From NCBI RefSeq assembly GCF_016908295.1, contig NZ_JAFBDO010000003.1, forward strand, positions 434,001-498,000: a DNA stretch of 64,000 bases. Direction: 5' to 3'. Numbering within the stretch: position 1 is the stretch's first letter; every line of letters begins with the position of its first letter. The notes beneath the pieces were generated by a model, which was not told where the DNA came from, did no database searches, and was given only the letters and a program-made list of their open reading frames with translations. Both the position numbers and the translations under genes were made by a program. Source of the DNA: Thalassobacillus pellis (GTDB lineage: Bacteria > Bacillota > Bacilli > Bacillales > Halobacillaceae). Of this stretch, positions 7,305 to 16,798 are shown one piece after another.

Positions 7305-8826
7305 TGCGAATTTCGCAGAGCACCCTAAACAAACCAGGAATTATGATCTCTTTTTCCTGAACCAAAACCCCTCAAGTGTGGAATCTTTTAAATCGATGAC
7401 AAATCTGATTACGGATAGCTTGGGAGAAATTTTCGCCACGCATGAGCATCCCTACGAAGGCGGAAAACCAGCGGATCTTGAAGCAAGGGTACGAAAGCTT
7501 TCCTTATTCACCTACGATGGGGAGCGATTAGAAAATCTGCTGCGGGATATTGATGGACCGTTGCTTAGGAGTAACCTTGCCATCACCCATGAAAAAGCGG
7601 CGGCCCATCTTCATTGCCCGCCGTTGATGCCAGCACTTGGAGCAGAAATGGTCATCAATGCTTTCAACCAATCGATGGACTCCTGGGACCAAAGCCCGGC
7701 AGCTACTTATCTGGAAAACGAAATGATTCGGTGGCTGACAGGGAAATTCGGTTACCCGGCAGGATCTGACGGAGCTTTTACGAGCGGTGGAACACAATCG
7801 AATTACACGGGCCTGCTGCTTGCCAGGGATTCATTTTGTTGGAAGAAGTGGGGATGGAATGTTCAAAAGCAAGGACTGCCGCCAGCCTTTAACAGGCTTC
7901 GTATTCTCTGCTCGGAGCATGCTCACTTCACAGTGAAAAAATCGGCGGCACAGCTTGGATTGGGCGAAGAAGCTGTAGTTCCCATAAAAGTAAACAACCA
8001 TCATCGTCTTGATATCGATAATCTTGATAAAACTTTGCAGGAATTATATAAAGCTGACCTTCAGCCATTTGCACTTGTTGCTACATGTGGGACGACTGAT
8101 TTCGGCAGCATCGACCCAATGCGGGAAATGGCTGGACTTGCTGAAAATCATGGGCTGTGGCTCCATGTAGATGCTGCTGTAGGGGGAGCGCTTGTACTTA
8201 GTGAACAACATAATGAAAAACTTGCGGGTATTCAGCTGGCAGACTCCATCACCGTAGATTTCCATAAACTTTTTTACCAGCCGGTCAGTTGCGGGGCTTT
8301 TCTTGTTAAGAATCACAGCAGTTTTCGTTTCCTTCAGCATCACGCTGACTACTTGAACCCTGAGGAAGACGAAGAAGAAGGTATTACTAATCTCGTCAAT
8401 AAATCAGTTCAGACGACCAGAAGGTTTGATGCCTTGAAGCTGTTTTTCTCCTTACGAATAGTAGGAACAAAGAGATTCGGAGAAATGATTGACAAGCCTA
8501 TTCATCTGGCAAAAGAAGTGGCAGCACATTTGGAAAGATCAGCTGATATTCACGTCATTGATAAAGATCCAGAACTGAATATGGTGGTATTTCGCTATAT
8601 TCCCAGGATGCTATGGGAGGAGAAGCATGTAGACCAGTTGAATCGAGATATTCAACAGGAGCTTTACCATTCTGGAAAAGCCGTGATAGCTAAAACGACG
8701 GTTGAAGGACGGACATATTTAAAGTTCACCTTATTGAATCCGCGGACGACCATCACAGACATTAAGGAGATTATTGCTGACATAGACACGATTGGAAAAA
8801 ACAAAGCGGGGAGGCTGATTCAATGA
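7291..8826 (+). CDS. PLP-dependent diamine-forming decarboxylase (RhbB/DesA-like)
   Basis: 511 residues, group II PLP decarboxylase. Visible are FTSGGTQSNYTGLLLAR, HVDAAVGGA and the Schiff-base lysine in DFHK at about residue 326. In rhizobactin/schizokinen systems this enzyme (RhbB) turns 2,4-diaminobutyrate into 1,3-diaminopropane; in desferrioxamine systems (DesA) it turns lysine into cadaverine. It is the first gene of a five-gene operon matching rhbBCDEF in order. GTG 7291 is preceded by AAGGGGG with seven-base spacing. No diaminobutyrate aminotransferase is nearby, so substrate choice is open. Confidence 0.88.
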   Translation: MVNLSANFAEHPKQTRNYDLFFLNQNPSSVESFKSMTNLITDSLGEIFATHEHPYEGGKPADLEARVRKLSLFTYDGERLENLLRDIDGPLLRSNLAITHEKAAAHLHCPPLMPALGAEMVINAFNQSMDSWDQSPAATYLENEMIRWLTGKFGYPAGSDGAFTSGGTQSNYTGLLLARDSFCWKKWGWNVQKQGLPPAFNRLRILCSEHAHFTVKKSAAQLGLGEEAVVPIKVNNHHRLDIDNLDKTLQELYKADLQPFALVATCGTTDFGSIDPMREMAGLAENHGLWLHVDAAVGGALVLSEQHNEKLAGIQLADSITVDFHKLFYQPVSCGAFLVKNHSSFRFLQHHADYLNPEEDEEEGITNLVNKSVQTTRRFDALKLFFSLRIVGTKRFGEMIDKPIHLAKEVAAHLERSADIHVIDKDPELNMVVFRYIPRMLWEEKHVDQLNRDIQQELYHSGKAVIAKTTVEGRTYLKFTLLNPRTTITDIKEIIADIDTIGKNKAGRLIQ

Positions 8827-10622
8827 AAAATACGGTAGAAATGGCTGAACATGCGACGATGCAAAGCTTTTTGAATTGCTACATGAGGGAGACTGGTAAT
8901 TTTGAAGAAGTGAGTCTGGATGAAACGGATTTTCCGGTGACAAAAAAGGCTGAAAAACTTATTAAGTGTCCGCTGCAGAAGCAAGGATTTACACTTCTAA
9001 TACCTATTCGCTACTGGTCGGAGACAGATAGACACTTGCTATCTTTCCCTATCTATTATCAGGAACGAAATAGCAGCTCTCTCATCACGCTTGATTATAT
9101 TACTTTGGCTGCCTTGATCACGAAGGAGCTGCTACTTGAATCAGGACGCACGGATGCGGAAGAAGAGTTGCTTTACCGGGTCATTTTAAGCTGCAGAAAT
9201 ATGAAAAAATATCTGATGGAACGGAAACAGGATGCCACTCCTCTTTCGGAAAAGGAGTTTACATTCATCGAAGCAGAGCAGTCCCTACTTCTCGGCCACC
9301 TGCTCCATCCAACCCCAAAAAGCAAGCAGGGTGTAACGGATGAGGAAGATGACAGTTATTCACCGGAAATGAAGGGAGAGTTTCAGCTCCATTACTTTGC
9401 AGTTGAACCTGAAATAGTAAAGCAGGACTCGGCTATTGAACAATCGGCAGAAGAAATGATTATGGAAGCTCTGAAAGGAGATCAGGATGTCGATTCCCAG
9501 CTGATTAAGCAGTTGGAAAATTCCAAGAACATAATCATCCCTTCTCACCCACTGCAAGCCAGACAGCTGATAAACGATCCAGCAGCTAAACAACTAATAG
9601 ATAAAGGACTGATAAAATATTTAGGACCCCTGGGGTCACCAAATACTGGAACTTCATCGTTCAGGACTGTTTACCGAAGGGATTGTCCTTATATGTACAA
9701 GTTCTCTGTTCCTGTTAAGATAACAAATTCTTTAAGGATGAATCAGTCAAAAGAATTAGACAGAGGGGCAGAGGTAGCAAGGCTGTGGCAGACTTCTCTG
9801 GGAACAAAGCTTATGGGTGAATTCCCAAACTTTCATGTCATTAAGGACCCTGCCCATCTCTGTGTAAATATCGAAGGCTCGGAGGCTTCACTTGATGTCA
9901 TTATCCGGGAAAATCCATTTCGTAAGCATAACGATAAAAATGTTTCCTTAGTAGCCGGGCTGTGCCAGGATGTTCCTTATTACGATACAAACCGGCTGGC
10001 TTCGATCATCAACAGTCTGGCTGACTCAGAAGAACAATCTACTGAGCAAGTAAGTGAAAAATGGTTCAGCAAATACTTAACGCTGACACTTGATCCGTTG
10101 CTCTGGCTCTACGAAAAATACGGCATAGCACTCGAAGCTCACCAGCAAAATTCGATCATTAAGTTAAAGGACGGGTACCCAGAGCATTTTTATTACCGTG
10201 ATAACCAGGGGTACTATTTCCAGGAATCTAAAGCGGAAAAACTAAAGAAATTGCTGCCAAACCTTAATCAGACTAGCGATACCATCTGTGCTGATGAAAT
10301 TGCAGATGAACGTTTCCGCTATTACTTCTTTTTCAACCATTTGTTCGGCTTGATCAATGGTTTTGGAACAAGCGGATTGATTCCCGAAGAGAAACTCACC
10401 CATCTGCTCATGGAAAAACTCGAAGACCATTATGAAAAGTTAACGGATGCACGACCATTGATAGATAGTTTGTTGAAACAGGAAAAGCTGCCGTGCAAAG
10501 CTAACCTGCTTACACGCTTTCATGACATGGACGAACTGATTGGTTCTCTTGCCACACAGTCGGTGTATGCTTTCGTTAAAAACCCGTTGGGAACTAAGGG
10601 GCGTGTAACTAGTGGCCTTTGA
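8823..10622 (+). CDS. IucA/IucC-family NIS siderophore synthetase (RhbC-like)
   Basis: 599 residues, full length for the family. ATP-dependent synthetases of this family join a carboxylate such as citrate to an amine or hydroxamate. Recognisable pieces are the SHPLQ motif of the IucA/IucC domain, the GTSSFRTVYRR segment, KFSVPVKITNSLR, and the C-terminal FhuF-like region with EAHQQN. It overlaps the decarboxylase by four bases and the acetyltransferase by eleven. Its position corresponds to RhbC, which couples the first acetyl-hydroxamate arm to citrate; that step is inferred from order. Confidence 0.9.
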   Translation: MKNTVEMAEHATMQSFLNCYMRETGNFEEVSLDETDFPVTKKAEKLIKCPLQKQGFTLLIPIRYWSETDRHLLSFPIYYQERNSSSLITLDYITLAALITKELLLESGRTDAEEELLYRVILSCRNMKKYLMERKQDATPLSEKEFTFIEAEQSLLLGHLLHPTPKSKQGVTDEEDDSYSPEMKGEFQLHYFAVEPEIVKQDSAIEQSAEEMIMEALKGDQDVDSQLIKQLENSKNIIIPSHPLQARQLINDPAAKQLIDKGLIKYLGPLGSPNTGTSSFRTVYRRDCPYMYKFSVPVKITNSLRMNQSKELDRGAEVARLWQTSLGTKLMGEFPNFHVIKDPAHLCVNIEGSEASLDVIIRENPFRKHNDKNVSLVAGLCQDVPYYDTNRLASIINSLADSEEQSTEQVSEKWFSKYLTLTLDPLLWLYEKYGIALEAHQQNSIIKLKDGYPEHFYYRDNQGYYFQESKAEKLKKLLPNLNQTSDTICADEIADERFRYYFFFNHLFGLINGFGTSGLIPEEKLTHLLMEKLEDHYEKLTDARPLIDSLLKQEKLPCKANLLTRFHDMDELIGSLATQSVYAFVKNPLGTKGRVTSGL

Positions 10623-11196
10623 TTACCGCGTTTATGATCATGACATAAAACGGGAAATTACCTTCAGAAAAGTAGATTACGAGAAGGATTTGAGGAGAAT
10701 CTACCAGTGGATGCACGAGGAACATGTCATTCCTTTCTGGCATTTGGACTTCCCATTTCAAAGGTTCAGTAGACACCTTGAAAAAGCACTCGCGGATCAG
10801 CACCAGACATTATATATAGGTGAAGTGGACGGGACAGCGATGAGCTATTGGGAGTCTTATTGGGTCAATGGTGATATTGTCCAAGAATATTATGATGCAG
10901 CACCTTATGACCAAGGTGTTCACTTATTGATCGGAGATACAGCGTTTCTCGGAAAAGGATACGCTTTACCGCTATTACGGTCCATGGTAGATTATCAATT
11001 TTCCAATGCGGATACGGAAAAAGTGATCGCAGAACCCGACATACGGAATGAAAAAATGATTCATGTATTTAAAAAATGCGGTTTTGAACCAGTGAAACCA
11101 ATACAACTGCCAGATAAAACCGGATTACTGATGTTTTGCGACAGGACTACATTTGAAAAGAGGTGGGCACATGCCAACTGCTGCCAAAACGTCTGA
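10612..11196 (+). CDS. GNAT acetyltransferase for hydroxamate formation (RhbD/IucB-like)
   Basis: 194 residues. The RimJ/IucB-type sequence includes FRKVDYEKDLRRIYQWM, a PFWHLDFP segment shared with IucB, and a FLGKGYALPLL acetyl-CoA binding region. In related pathways it acetylates the N-hydroxylated diamine to make the hydroxamate that binds iron. The start is GTG 10612, inside the end of the upstream synthetase gene, with AAGGGG upstream; the gene's end overlaps the hydroxylase gene. All overlaps point to a tightly coupled operon. Confidence 0.85.
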   Translation: MAFDYRVYDHDIKREITFRKVDYEKDLRRIYQWMHEEHVIPFWHLDFPFQRFSRHLEKALADQHQTLYIGEVDGTAMSYWESYWVNGDIVQEYYDAAPYDQGVHLLIGDTAFLGKGYALPLLRSMVDYQFSNADTEKVIAEPDIRNEKMIHVFKKCGFEPVKPIQLPDKTGLLMFCDRTTFEKRWAHANCCQNV

Positions 11197-12544
11197 AAAA
11201 ATATTTGACGTCATTGGAGTGGGGCTCGGTCCATTTAATCTGGGACTTGCAGCCTTAGTAGATGATATACCTGACTTAGATGCTTTGTTTCTTGAGAAAA
11301 AACACCACTTTGACTGGCATCCAGGTATGCTGCTTGAGGGAACGACCCTACAGGTTCCCTTCCTTGCAGACCTGGTAAGTATGGTAGATGTAACAAGTGA
11401 ATACAGTTTTTTAAACTATTTACAGGAACACGACCGCTTGTACCAATTTTATTTTTTTGAAAAATTCCATATTCCGCGAAAGGAGTATAACCATTACTGT
11501 CAGTGGGTTTCCCGCCAGTTGAATTCATGCTGTTTTGGGATGGAGGTCGAAGAGGTAAGTTGCCATCGATTTGAAAATGGGGAGGAAGTGTATGAGGTAA
11601 AAGTACTGCAGGCATCAGGGTCACCAATTGTTTACTTGGCCCGGAATTTAATTCTTGGGATCGGAAGTGCTCCTAACGTACCGTCAGCTTTCCGGGAGTC
11701 CATAGGTGACACCGTTTTTCACAGCGCTGATTATCTGAATAAAAAAACAGCTGTAACGGAAGCAGAGTCCATAGCTGTGATCGGGTCAGGGCAAAGTGCT
11801 GCTGAAGTATTCCTGGATCTATTCAAAGAACAGGAAGCGGTGGGATACTCACTTGAATGGTTTACAAGGTCTAAAGGTTTTTTTCCAATGGAATATTCCA
11901 AGCTGGGATTGGAGCATTTTTCACCGGATTACACGAAATTCTTTTACGACTTGCCCCAGCATAAAAAAGATGAACTGTTAAATGATCAGGACCTTTTGTA
12001 CAAAGGAATAAGCGCTGATACGATCGCCGAAATCTATGACTTATTTTATGAGCGAAGCATTGGCAACCAGCGTCCTTATACCCATTTGCAGGCAATGTCA
12101 GAGATAAAAGCAATCGAAAGAAAAGGAGATACCTGGAAGCTGAGCGGCTGGCATAATGTCCAGCAGGAACCGTTTGAGACAGAGGCGGAAGCCGTCATAT
12201 TAGGGACTGGATATAAACCAGCCATCCCAACTTTTTTATCACCACTATATAACAATATTAGTTTCGATGAACATGGACGCTTTAAAGTTCAGGAAGACTA
12301 TCGACTTAACATGGAAACCGGGAGCAGCTCTATTTTTATTCAAAATGGAGAAATACACACACATGGAGCAGGCGCACCAGATCTTGGGCTTGGCGCTTAT
12401 CGAAATGCTGTCATCATCAACACATTAACCAGAAGAGAAGTTTACCGAGTCCACCACAACAACATCTACCAGACATTCGGAGTACCCCGGGAGAAACATA
12501 TATTTCCAAATGGAGGCAGGGATCGTTATGCAATTTATGAATGA
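11171..12544 (+). CDS. FAD/NADPH diamine N-hydroxylase (RhbE/IucD-like)
   Basis: 457 residues from ATG 11171. FAD-binding GVGLGPFNLGLA is near residue 15, NADPH-binding GSGQSAAEVF near residue 207, and the LGTGYKPAIP ATGY-type motif is near the C-terminus. This class hydroxylates the terminal amine of ornithine, lysine or a diamine. In this operon the likely substrate is the diamine made by the decarboxylase. TTG 11153 is in frame, but ATG 11171 has AGAGGTGG upstream and gives a normal N-terminus. It overlaps the acetyltransferase gene by 26 bases. Confidence 0.9.
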   Translation: MPTAAKTSEKIFDVIGVGLGPFNLGLAALVDDIPDLDALFLEKKHHFDWHPGMLLEGTTLQVPFLADLVSMVDVTSEYSFLNYLQEHDRLYQFYFFEKFHIPRKEYNHYCQWVSRQLNSCCFGMEVEEVSCHRFENGEEVYEVKVLQASGSPIVYLARNLILGIGSAPNVPSAFRESIGDTVFHSADYLNKKTAVTEAESIAVIGSGQSAAEVFLDLFKEQEAVGYSLEWFTRSKGFFPMEYSKLGLEHFSPDYTKFFYDLPQHKKDELLNDQDLLYKGISADTIAEIYDLFYERSIGNQRPYTHLQAMSEIKAIERKGDTWKLSGWHNVQQEPFETEAEAVILGTGYKPAIPTFLSPLYNNISFDEHGRFKVQEDYRLNMETGSSSIFIQNGEIHTHGAGAPDLGLGAYRNAVIINTLTRREVYRVHHNNIYQTFGVPREKHIFPNGGRDRYAIYE

Positions 12545-14336
12545 AGTAAATGGAGTACTTAATAAGGAAGCCTGGAAACAGGTTAATAAAAATCTCATTG
12601 CAAAAATGCTTGCGGAGTACATGTATGAAGACATGATTAAACCACAGATAACAAAAGAGAATGGACTTCTTACATGCCGTCTCTCGGTTTCTGAGAAAAA
12701 AGCATACTTATACCAAGCAAAGGAACGTTATTTTGATAGTTATACAGTTTTGGAGGACTCCATAAGAATTGAGGAATCACGACAAACGAAGGAAGCAGAA
12801 AGTGCTGTCGAACTTCTGACAGATATTCAGTCTGTAATCGGTATGACTGCTGAAACAACAGGTCATCTTATCAAGGAAATAAACAATACATTGCTTGCAG
12901 ATGCCCACTTATTGCATAAGGAAAATCAAACATCCGATGAGTTGGTACAGATGGACTACGCAGAGCTTGAAGGATATATGACAGGTCATCCCTGGATCAC
13001 TTACAACAAAGGCAGAATCGGTTTTGGATATGATGATTACCTGACCTACGCACCGGAATCTCATCAAGAGGTCAAGCTTTCCTGGATTGCAGTCCATTGT
13101 GACAGGTCAACCTTTCATTCAATTGATAACGAAAACTATCGAAAACTGCTGGAGCACGAGCTTGAATCAGCGGACAAATCCCGCTTTGACGAAAAACTGT
13201 TGGCCTGTCATGTAGACCCAGATGATTACTATTATATGCCGGTGCACCCTTGGCAATGGAAAAATGTCCTTGTTCAGCAATTTGCAGAGGATCTGGCAAT
13301 GGGTCAGATCATCCCTTTGGGAGATGGTGAGGATGTTTATCTGCCGCAGCAATCGATTCGGACGTTCGTAAATAGGACAAACAAAAGAAAGCATCACGTG
13401 AAATTACCGATGAGTATTTTGAATACTCTCGTTTATCGGGGACTGCCAGCAGAACGAACGGTGATAGCTCCAAAAATCACTTCGTTCATCAAAGACATCT
13501 ATGAAAATGATCCATTTTTAAAGGAGGAATGCCAAGTCATCCTCCCAGGCGAAATTGCCAGTATAAATGTCGATCATCCTCATTACCCGAACGTCGAAAA
13601 TGTTCCTTATCAGTATCTGGAAATGCTTGGAGCAATATGGCGGGAGAGTATTTACAGCTATTTAGATGAGGACGAGCAGGCTGTTACTCTTGCAGCCTTG
13701 CTGCACCGGGACAAAGATGGGAAAGCGTTCATCCAAAGCCTGATTGAACAATCTGATTTGACCTCTGAAGAGTGGATGGAGAAATTCTTTCATGTGATCA
13801 TGCGCCCACTTCTTCATTATATTTACCGTTATGGGGTCGTCTTTTCTCCTCATGGACAAAATGTCATTCTGGTTTTGAAAGACAAGAAACCTCATCGTCT
13901 GGCTGTAAAGGATTTTGTTGATGATGTAAACATCAGTGATCAGCCATTTGAAGAGTTGTCCGGATTGAGTGATGATCTGAAAAAAGTTCTTCGGAGCGAG
14001 CCGCCGGAGGGCTTGACACAATTTATTTTTACCGGATTATTTATCTGCCATTTACGTTACCTTGCAGGTATGATGGAGGACGATGGTTTGCTTACAGAAC
14101 ATGTTTTCTGGGAACAGTTAGCAGAATCTATCCATAACTATCAAGAACGCTTTCCGGAATTAAAGGAGCGTTATAAGCTGTTTGACTTTTTTAAACCTTC
14201 GTTTACGAAACTCTGTTTGAATAGAAACCGAATGGTTAATGAAGGTTATCAGGACGGGGACGACCGCCCGCATGCATCAGAGTATGGCAGGGTGAAAAAT
14301 GCTCTCGCGAAATTCGACATCACCTTAAAGAAATAA
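12528..14336 (+). CDS. IucA/IucC-family NIS siderophore synthetase (RhbF-like)
   Basis: About 602 residues. IucC-type features include MTGHPWITYNKGRIGFG, PVHPWQWKN, IRTFVNRTNKRKHHVKLP, PLLHYIYRYGVVFSPHGQN and a C-terminal CLNRNRM. It would add the second hydroxamate arm to give a dihydroxamate citrate siderophore of the schizokinen/arthrobactin type. ATG 12510, 12528 and 12537 are in frame. 12528 has GGAGGCAGG at a suitable distance and overlaps the hydroxylase gene by 17 bases. Last gene of the operon; no exporter or receptor gene follows. Confidence 0.9.
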   Translation: MQFMNEVNGVLNKEAWKQVNKNLIAKMLAEYMYEDMIKPQITKENGLLTCRLSVSEKKAYLYQAKERYFDSYTVLEDSIRIEESRQTKEAESAVELLTDIQSVIGMTAETTGHLIKEINNTLLADAHLLHKENQTSDELVQMDYAELEGYMTGHPWITYNKGRIGFGYDDYLTYAPESHQEVKLSWIAVHCDRSTFHSIDNENYRKLLEHELESADKSRFDEKLLACHVDPDDYYYMPVHPWQWKNVLVQQFAEDLAMGQIIPLGDGEDVYLPQQSIRTFVNRTNKRKHHVKLPMSILNTLVYRGLPAERTVIAPKITSFIKDIYENDPFLKEECQVILPGEIASINVDHPHYPNVENVPYQYLEMLGAIWRESIYSYLDEDEQAVTLAALLHRDKDGKAFIQSLIEQSDLTSEEWMEKFFHVIMRPLLHYIYRYGVVFSPHGQNVILVLKDKKPHRLAVKDFVDDVNISDQPFEELSGLSDDLKKVLRSEPPEGLTQFIFTGLFICHLRYLAGMMEDDGLLTEHVFWEQLAESIHNYQERFPELKERYKLFDFFKPSFTKLCLNRNRMVNEGYQDGDDRPHASEYGRVKNALAKFDITLKK

Positions 14337-14346
14337 TTTATACGGG

Positions 14347-14378
14347 ACGGATAACTCCCAGTTATCCGTTCTTTTTTA
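14347..14378 (+). terminator. Intrinsic terminator of the siderophore operon
   Basis: A perfect 10-base stem ACGGATAACT/AGTTATCCGT with a CCC loop, followed by TCTTTTTTATTT. Confidence 0.93.
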
Positions 14379-14553
14379 TTTAATAGGAAATAAATCACCG
14401 CAATAAAATGTGTGACTATTCAATTTTAGATAAAAAGTACCGATATAACTATTGAATAAAAAGTATATATAGTCTTTTTTTATTAGTTGGAATCGTTTAC
14501 ACTAAGGTAAATGATTGTCGAAATTTAACGAATTTTGGATGAAGGTGGATACA

Positions 14554-16746
14554 ATGAATATATTGGATCTCGATACGCCATTCGACCGCAATAAAGTCAC
14601 CCGTCTGATCCAACAGCTGAAGTCACAGCTGTCAGATGAAGAATCACGAGGTATTTTAAAGCAATTGGGTAAGCTCCTGGAAACCTACCTTTCTACCTAT
14701 CAGGATCTAAAATATGCAATGGATAGAGCTCTTACTATCACCGTTACGGATGTGAACGGAGCAATCGTGTATGTAGATGATCAGTTTTGCGAACTTACTC
14801 AATTCAACCGATGTGATTTAATAGGTAAAAACCACCGCATACTCAAATCCGGAAAGCATTCCCATGGATTTTATCACAACATGTGGAGTGAAATTAAACG
14901 AGGCAAGGTGTGGGTGGGAGACATCTGCAATAGGAAGCGGAATGGAGAATTATTCTGGATGAAAACAACAATTGTCCCATTATTGGACGATACGGGAGTT
15001 CCTCACTCCTTCATTACATTTCGCACAGACATAACGGAAAGCAAACTGCTGGAGGGAAACCTTGTCGATGCTGTGGAAGATGACTTTCAGCGGACCATGA
15101 ATGCCCTCGTCAATACTGTGTTTAAAGTGAAAAAGAATCCTCACGGTGAGCTTTACATACCGATGTACGAAGGTAAGCTGGCAAAGGAGCTGGGTTTGAC
15201 TACTGATTATGTGAAAGGAAAAGGACTGAATGATATTTTCGGTCCTGTAAAAGCGTCTTATCTTCGGGAAAAATATAAAGAGGCATTTATGGGAAAGAGC
15301 ATTACATATAAACATAAATATAAGGACAGATACTTGTTCACCATGCTTTCTCCGATTGAGGAAAATAACCGTGTCGTGGAATTGGTAGGCTCATCAGTCG
15401 ATATAACCGTTCATGCAGAAGCTGAACTTAGGATTAGGCACATGGCTTACCACGATCCGTTAACCGACCTGCCGAATCGCAGAAAGATGCAGATTGACAT
15501 GGAAAAATGGCTGCAAGAGTTAGAAATACACGGGGGCAGCATAACAATATTCATATGTGATATTGATCGTTTCAAATACATAAATGATGCTCTTGGCCAT
15601 GCAATAGGTGATGAGGTTATCCAGCTGATTGCAGGCAGGACCAAGGAAGTTATCGGAAAACACGGAGAGCTGTATCGCCTGGGCGGAGATGAATTTTTAA
15701 TAGCTTTGAGGGATATACAAACCAAAGAAGATATCCGTAAACTTGGGGATATGGTGCTGAAGCGTATTGGGCATCCAATCAACCTTACCGGAAAGGAATT
15801 TTTCATTACTGCAAGTATTGGTATAGCCCAGTATCCAGAGGCTGGAAATACAGTCGGTAAATTAATCGGAAATGCTGATATTGCTATGCATTACTGTAAA
15901 GTGAACGGACGGCAGGGTTTACTTTTCTATACTCCGACAATGAATGACTATTATAACGATCTTATATCCTTAGAGGGTGATTTGCGGGAAGCCATCAGTA
16001 AAGGGGAGTTAATGCTTTATTACCAGCCAAAGATTGACGTACGAACGGGGTTGCTTGTTGGAATGGAAGCGCTTGTACGTTGGAATCATAAAGTAAGAGG
16101 TTTTATTCCCCCGGATAAATTCATCCCAATTGCAGAGGAAACAGGGTTGATTGTTCAGCTTGGGGAATGGGTTTTATTTGAAGCATGCCGGCAAAATCAA
16201 GCCTGGATAGAGGAGGGGTATGCCCCGGAAAGAGTAGCTGTGAATGTTTCAGCAGAAGAAATTCAGCGGTATGATTTTTCGGAAAGGGTAAAAGGTATTT
16301 TGAAACAGACTGGAATGCCACCTGAATTCCTGGAGCTTGAGATTACCGAAAACAGCGTGATGCAGAATACGGAATTATGCATCCAGACTATGCAAGAACT
16401 GCGTGGTCTTGGTATTGTGCTTTCCATAGATGACTTTGGAACAGGATATTCTTCACTTGCTTATTTACGTAAGTTTCCGATAAACTTTTTGAAAATCGAT
16501 AAATCGTTTATAAAAGATATTGAAACAGACCCTAGTGACGCTGAGATTGTCAAAGCGATGATACAGCTTGGCCATACTTTCAAATTAGAGGTGGTCGGTG
16601 AAGGGGTTGAAAAGCGTACTATTTTGGATTTTCTACGTCTTCATGGCTGTGATTATTACCAGGGTTACCATTTCAGCAAGCCCTTACCACCAGAAGATTT
16701 TCGTGCCTTTTTAATGGAAAAAAGTGAATATATGACCAAAAAGTAA
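14554..16746 (+). CDS. PAS-GGDEF-EAL cyclic-di-GMP turnover protein
   Basis: About 730 residues with no membrane segment. A PAS domain lies at about residues 55-165, a second PAS-like region at about 190-290, GGDEF at about 295-460 and EAL at about 475-725. GGDEF is intact (LGGDEF near residue 377). The EAL motif (MEALVRW near 505) and the downstream ELEITEN, DDFGTGYSS and VGEGVE catalytic segments are also intact, so both synthesis and hydrolysis are possible. The usual RxxD inhibitory site is replaced by KHGE. ATG 14554 has AAGGTGG upstream; a TTG at 14515 lacks a site. Monocistronic. Confidence 0.93.
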   Translation: MNILDLDTPFDRNKVTRLIQQLKSQLSDEESRGILKQLGKLLETYLSTYQDLKYAMDRALTITVTDVNGAIVYVDDQFCELTQFNRCDLIGKNHRILKSGKHSHGFYHNMWSEIKRGKVWVGDICNRKRNGELFWMKTTIVPLLDDTGVPHSFITFRTDITESKLLEGNLVDAVEDDFQRTMNALVNTVFKVKKNPHGELYIPMYEGKLAKELGLTTDYVKGKGLNDIFGPVKASYLREKYKEAFMGKSITYKHKYKDRYLFTMLSPIEENNRVVELVGSSVDITVHAEAELRIRHMAYHDPLTDLPNRRKMQIDMEKWLQELEIHGGSITIFICDIDRFKYINDALGHAIGDEVIQLIAGRTKEVIGKHGELYRLGGDEFLIALRDIQTKEDIRKLGDMVLKRIGHPINLTGKEFFITASIGIAQYPEAGNTVGKLIGNADIAMHYCKVNGRQGLLFYTPTMNDYYNDLISLEGDLREAISKGELMLYYQPKIDVRTGLLVGMEALVRWNHKVRGFIPPDKFIPIAEETGLIVQLGEWVLFEACRQNQAWIEEGYAPERVAVNVSAEEIQRYDFSERVKGILKQTGMPPEFLELEITENSVMQNTELCIQTMQELRGLGIVLSIDDFGTGYSSLAYLRKFPINFLKIDKSFIKDIETDPSDAEIVKAMIQLGHTFKLEVVGEGVEKRTILDFLRLHGCDYYQGYHFSKPLPPEDFRAFLMEKSEYMTKK

Positions 16747-16776
16747 AGCAACGCCCACATCAAGGCGTTGCTTTAT
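16745..16776. terminator. Terminator between convergent genes
   Basis: AAAGCAACGCC/GGCGTTGCTTT, an 11-base stem with eight-base loop, T-rich on both sides. It serves the GGDEF-EAL gene and the convergent symporter. Confidence 0.88.
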
Positions 16777-16798
16777 TAAAGTAAACATTTCCGGATAA

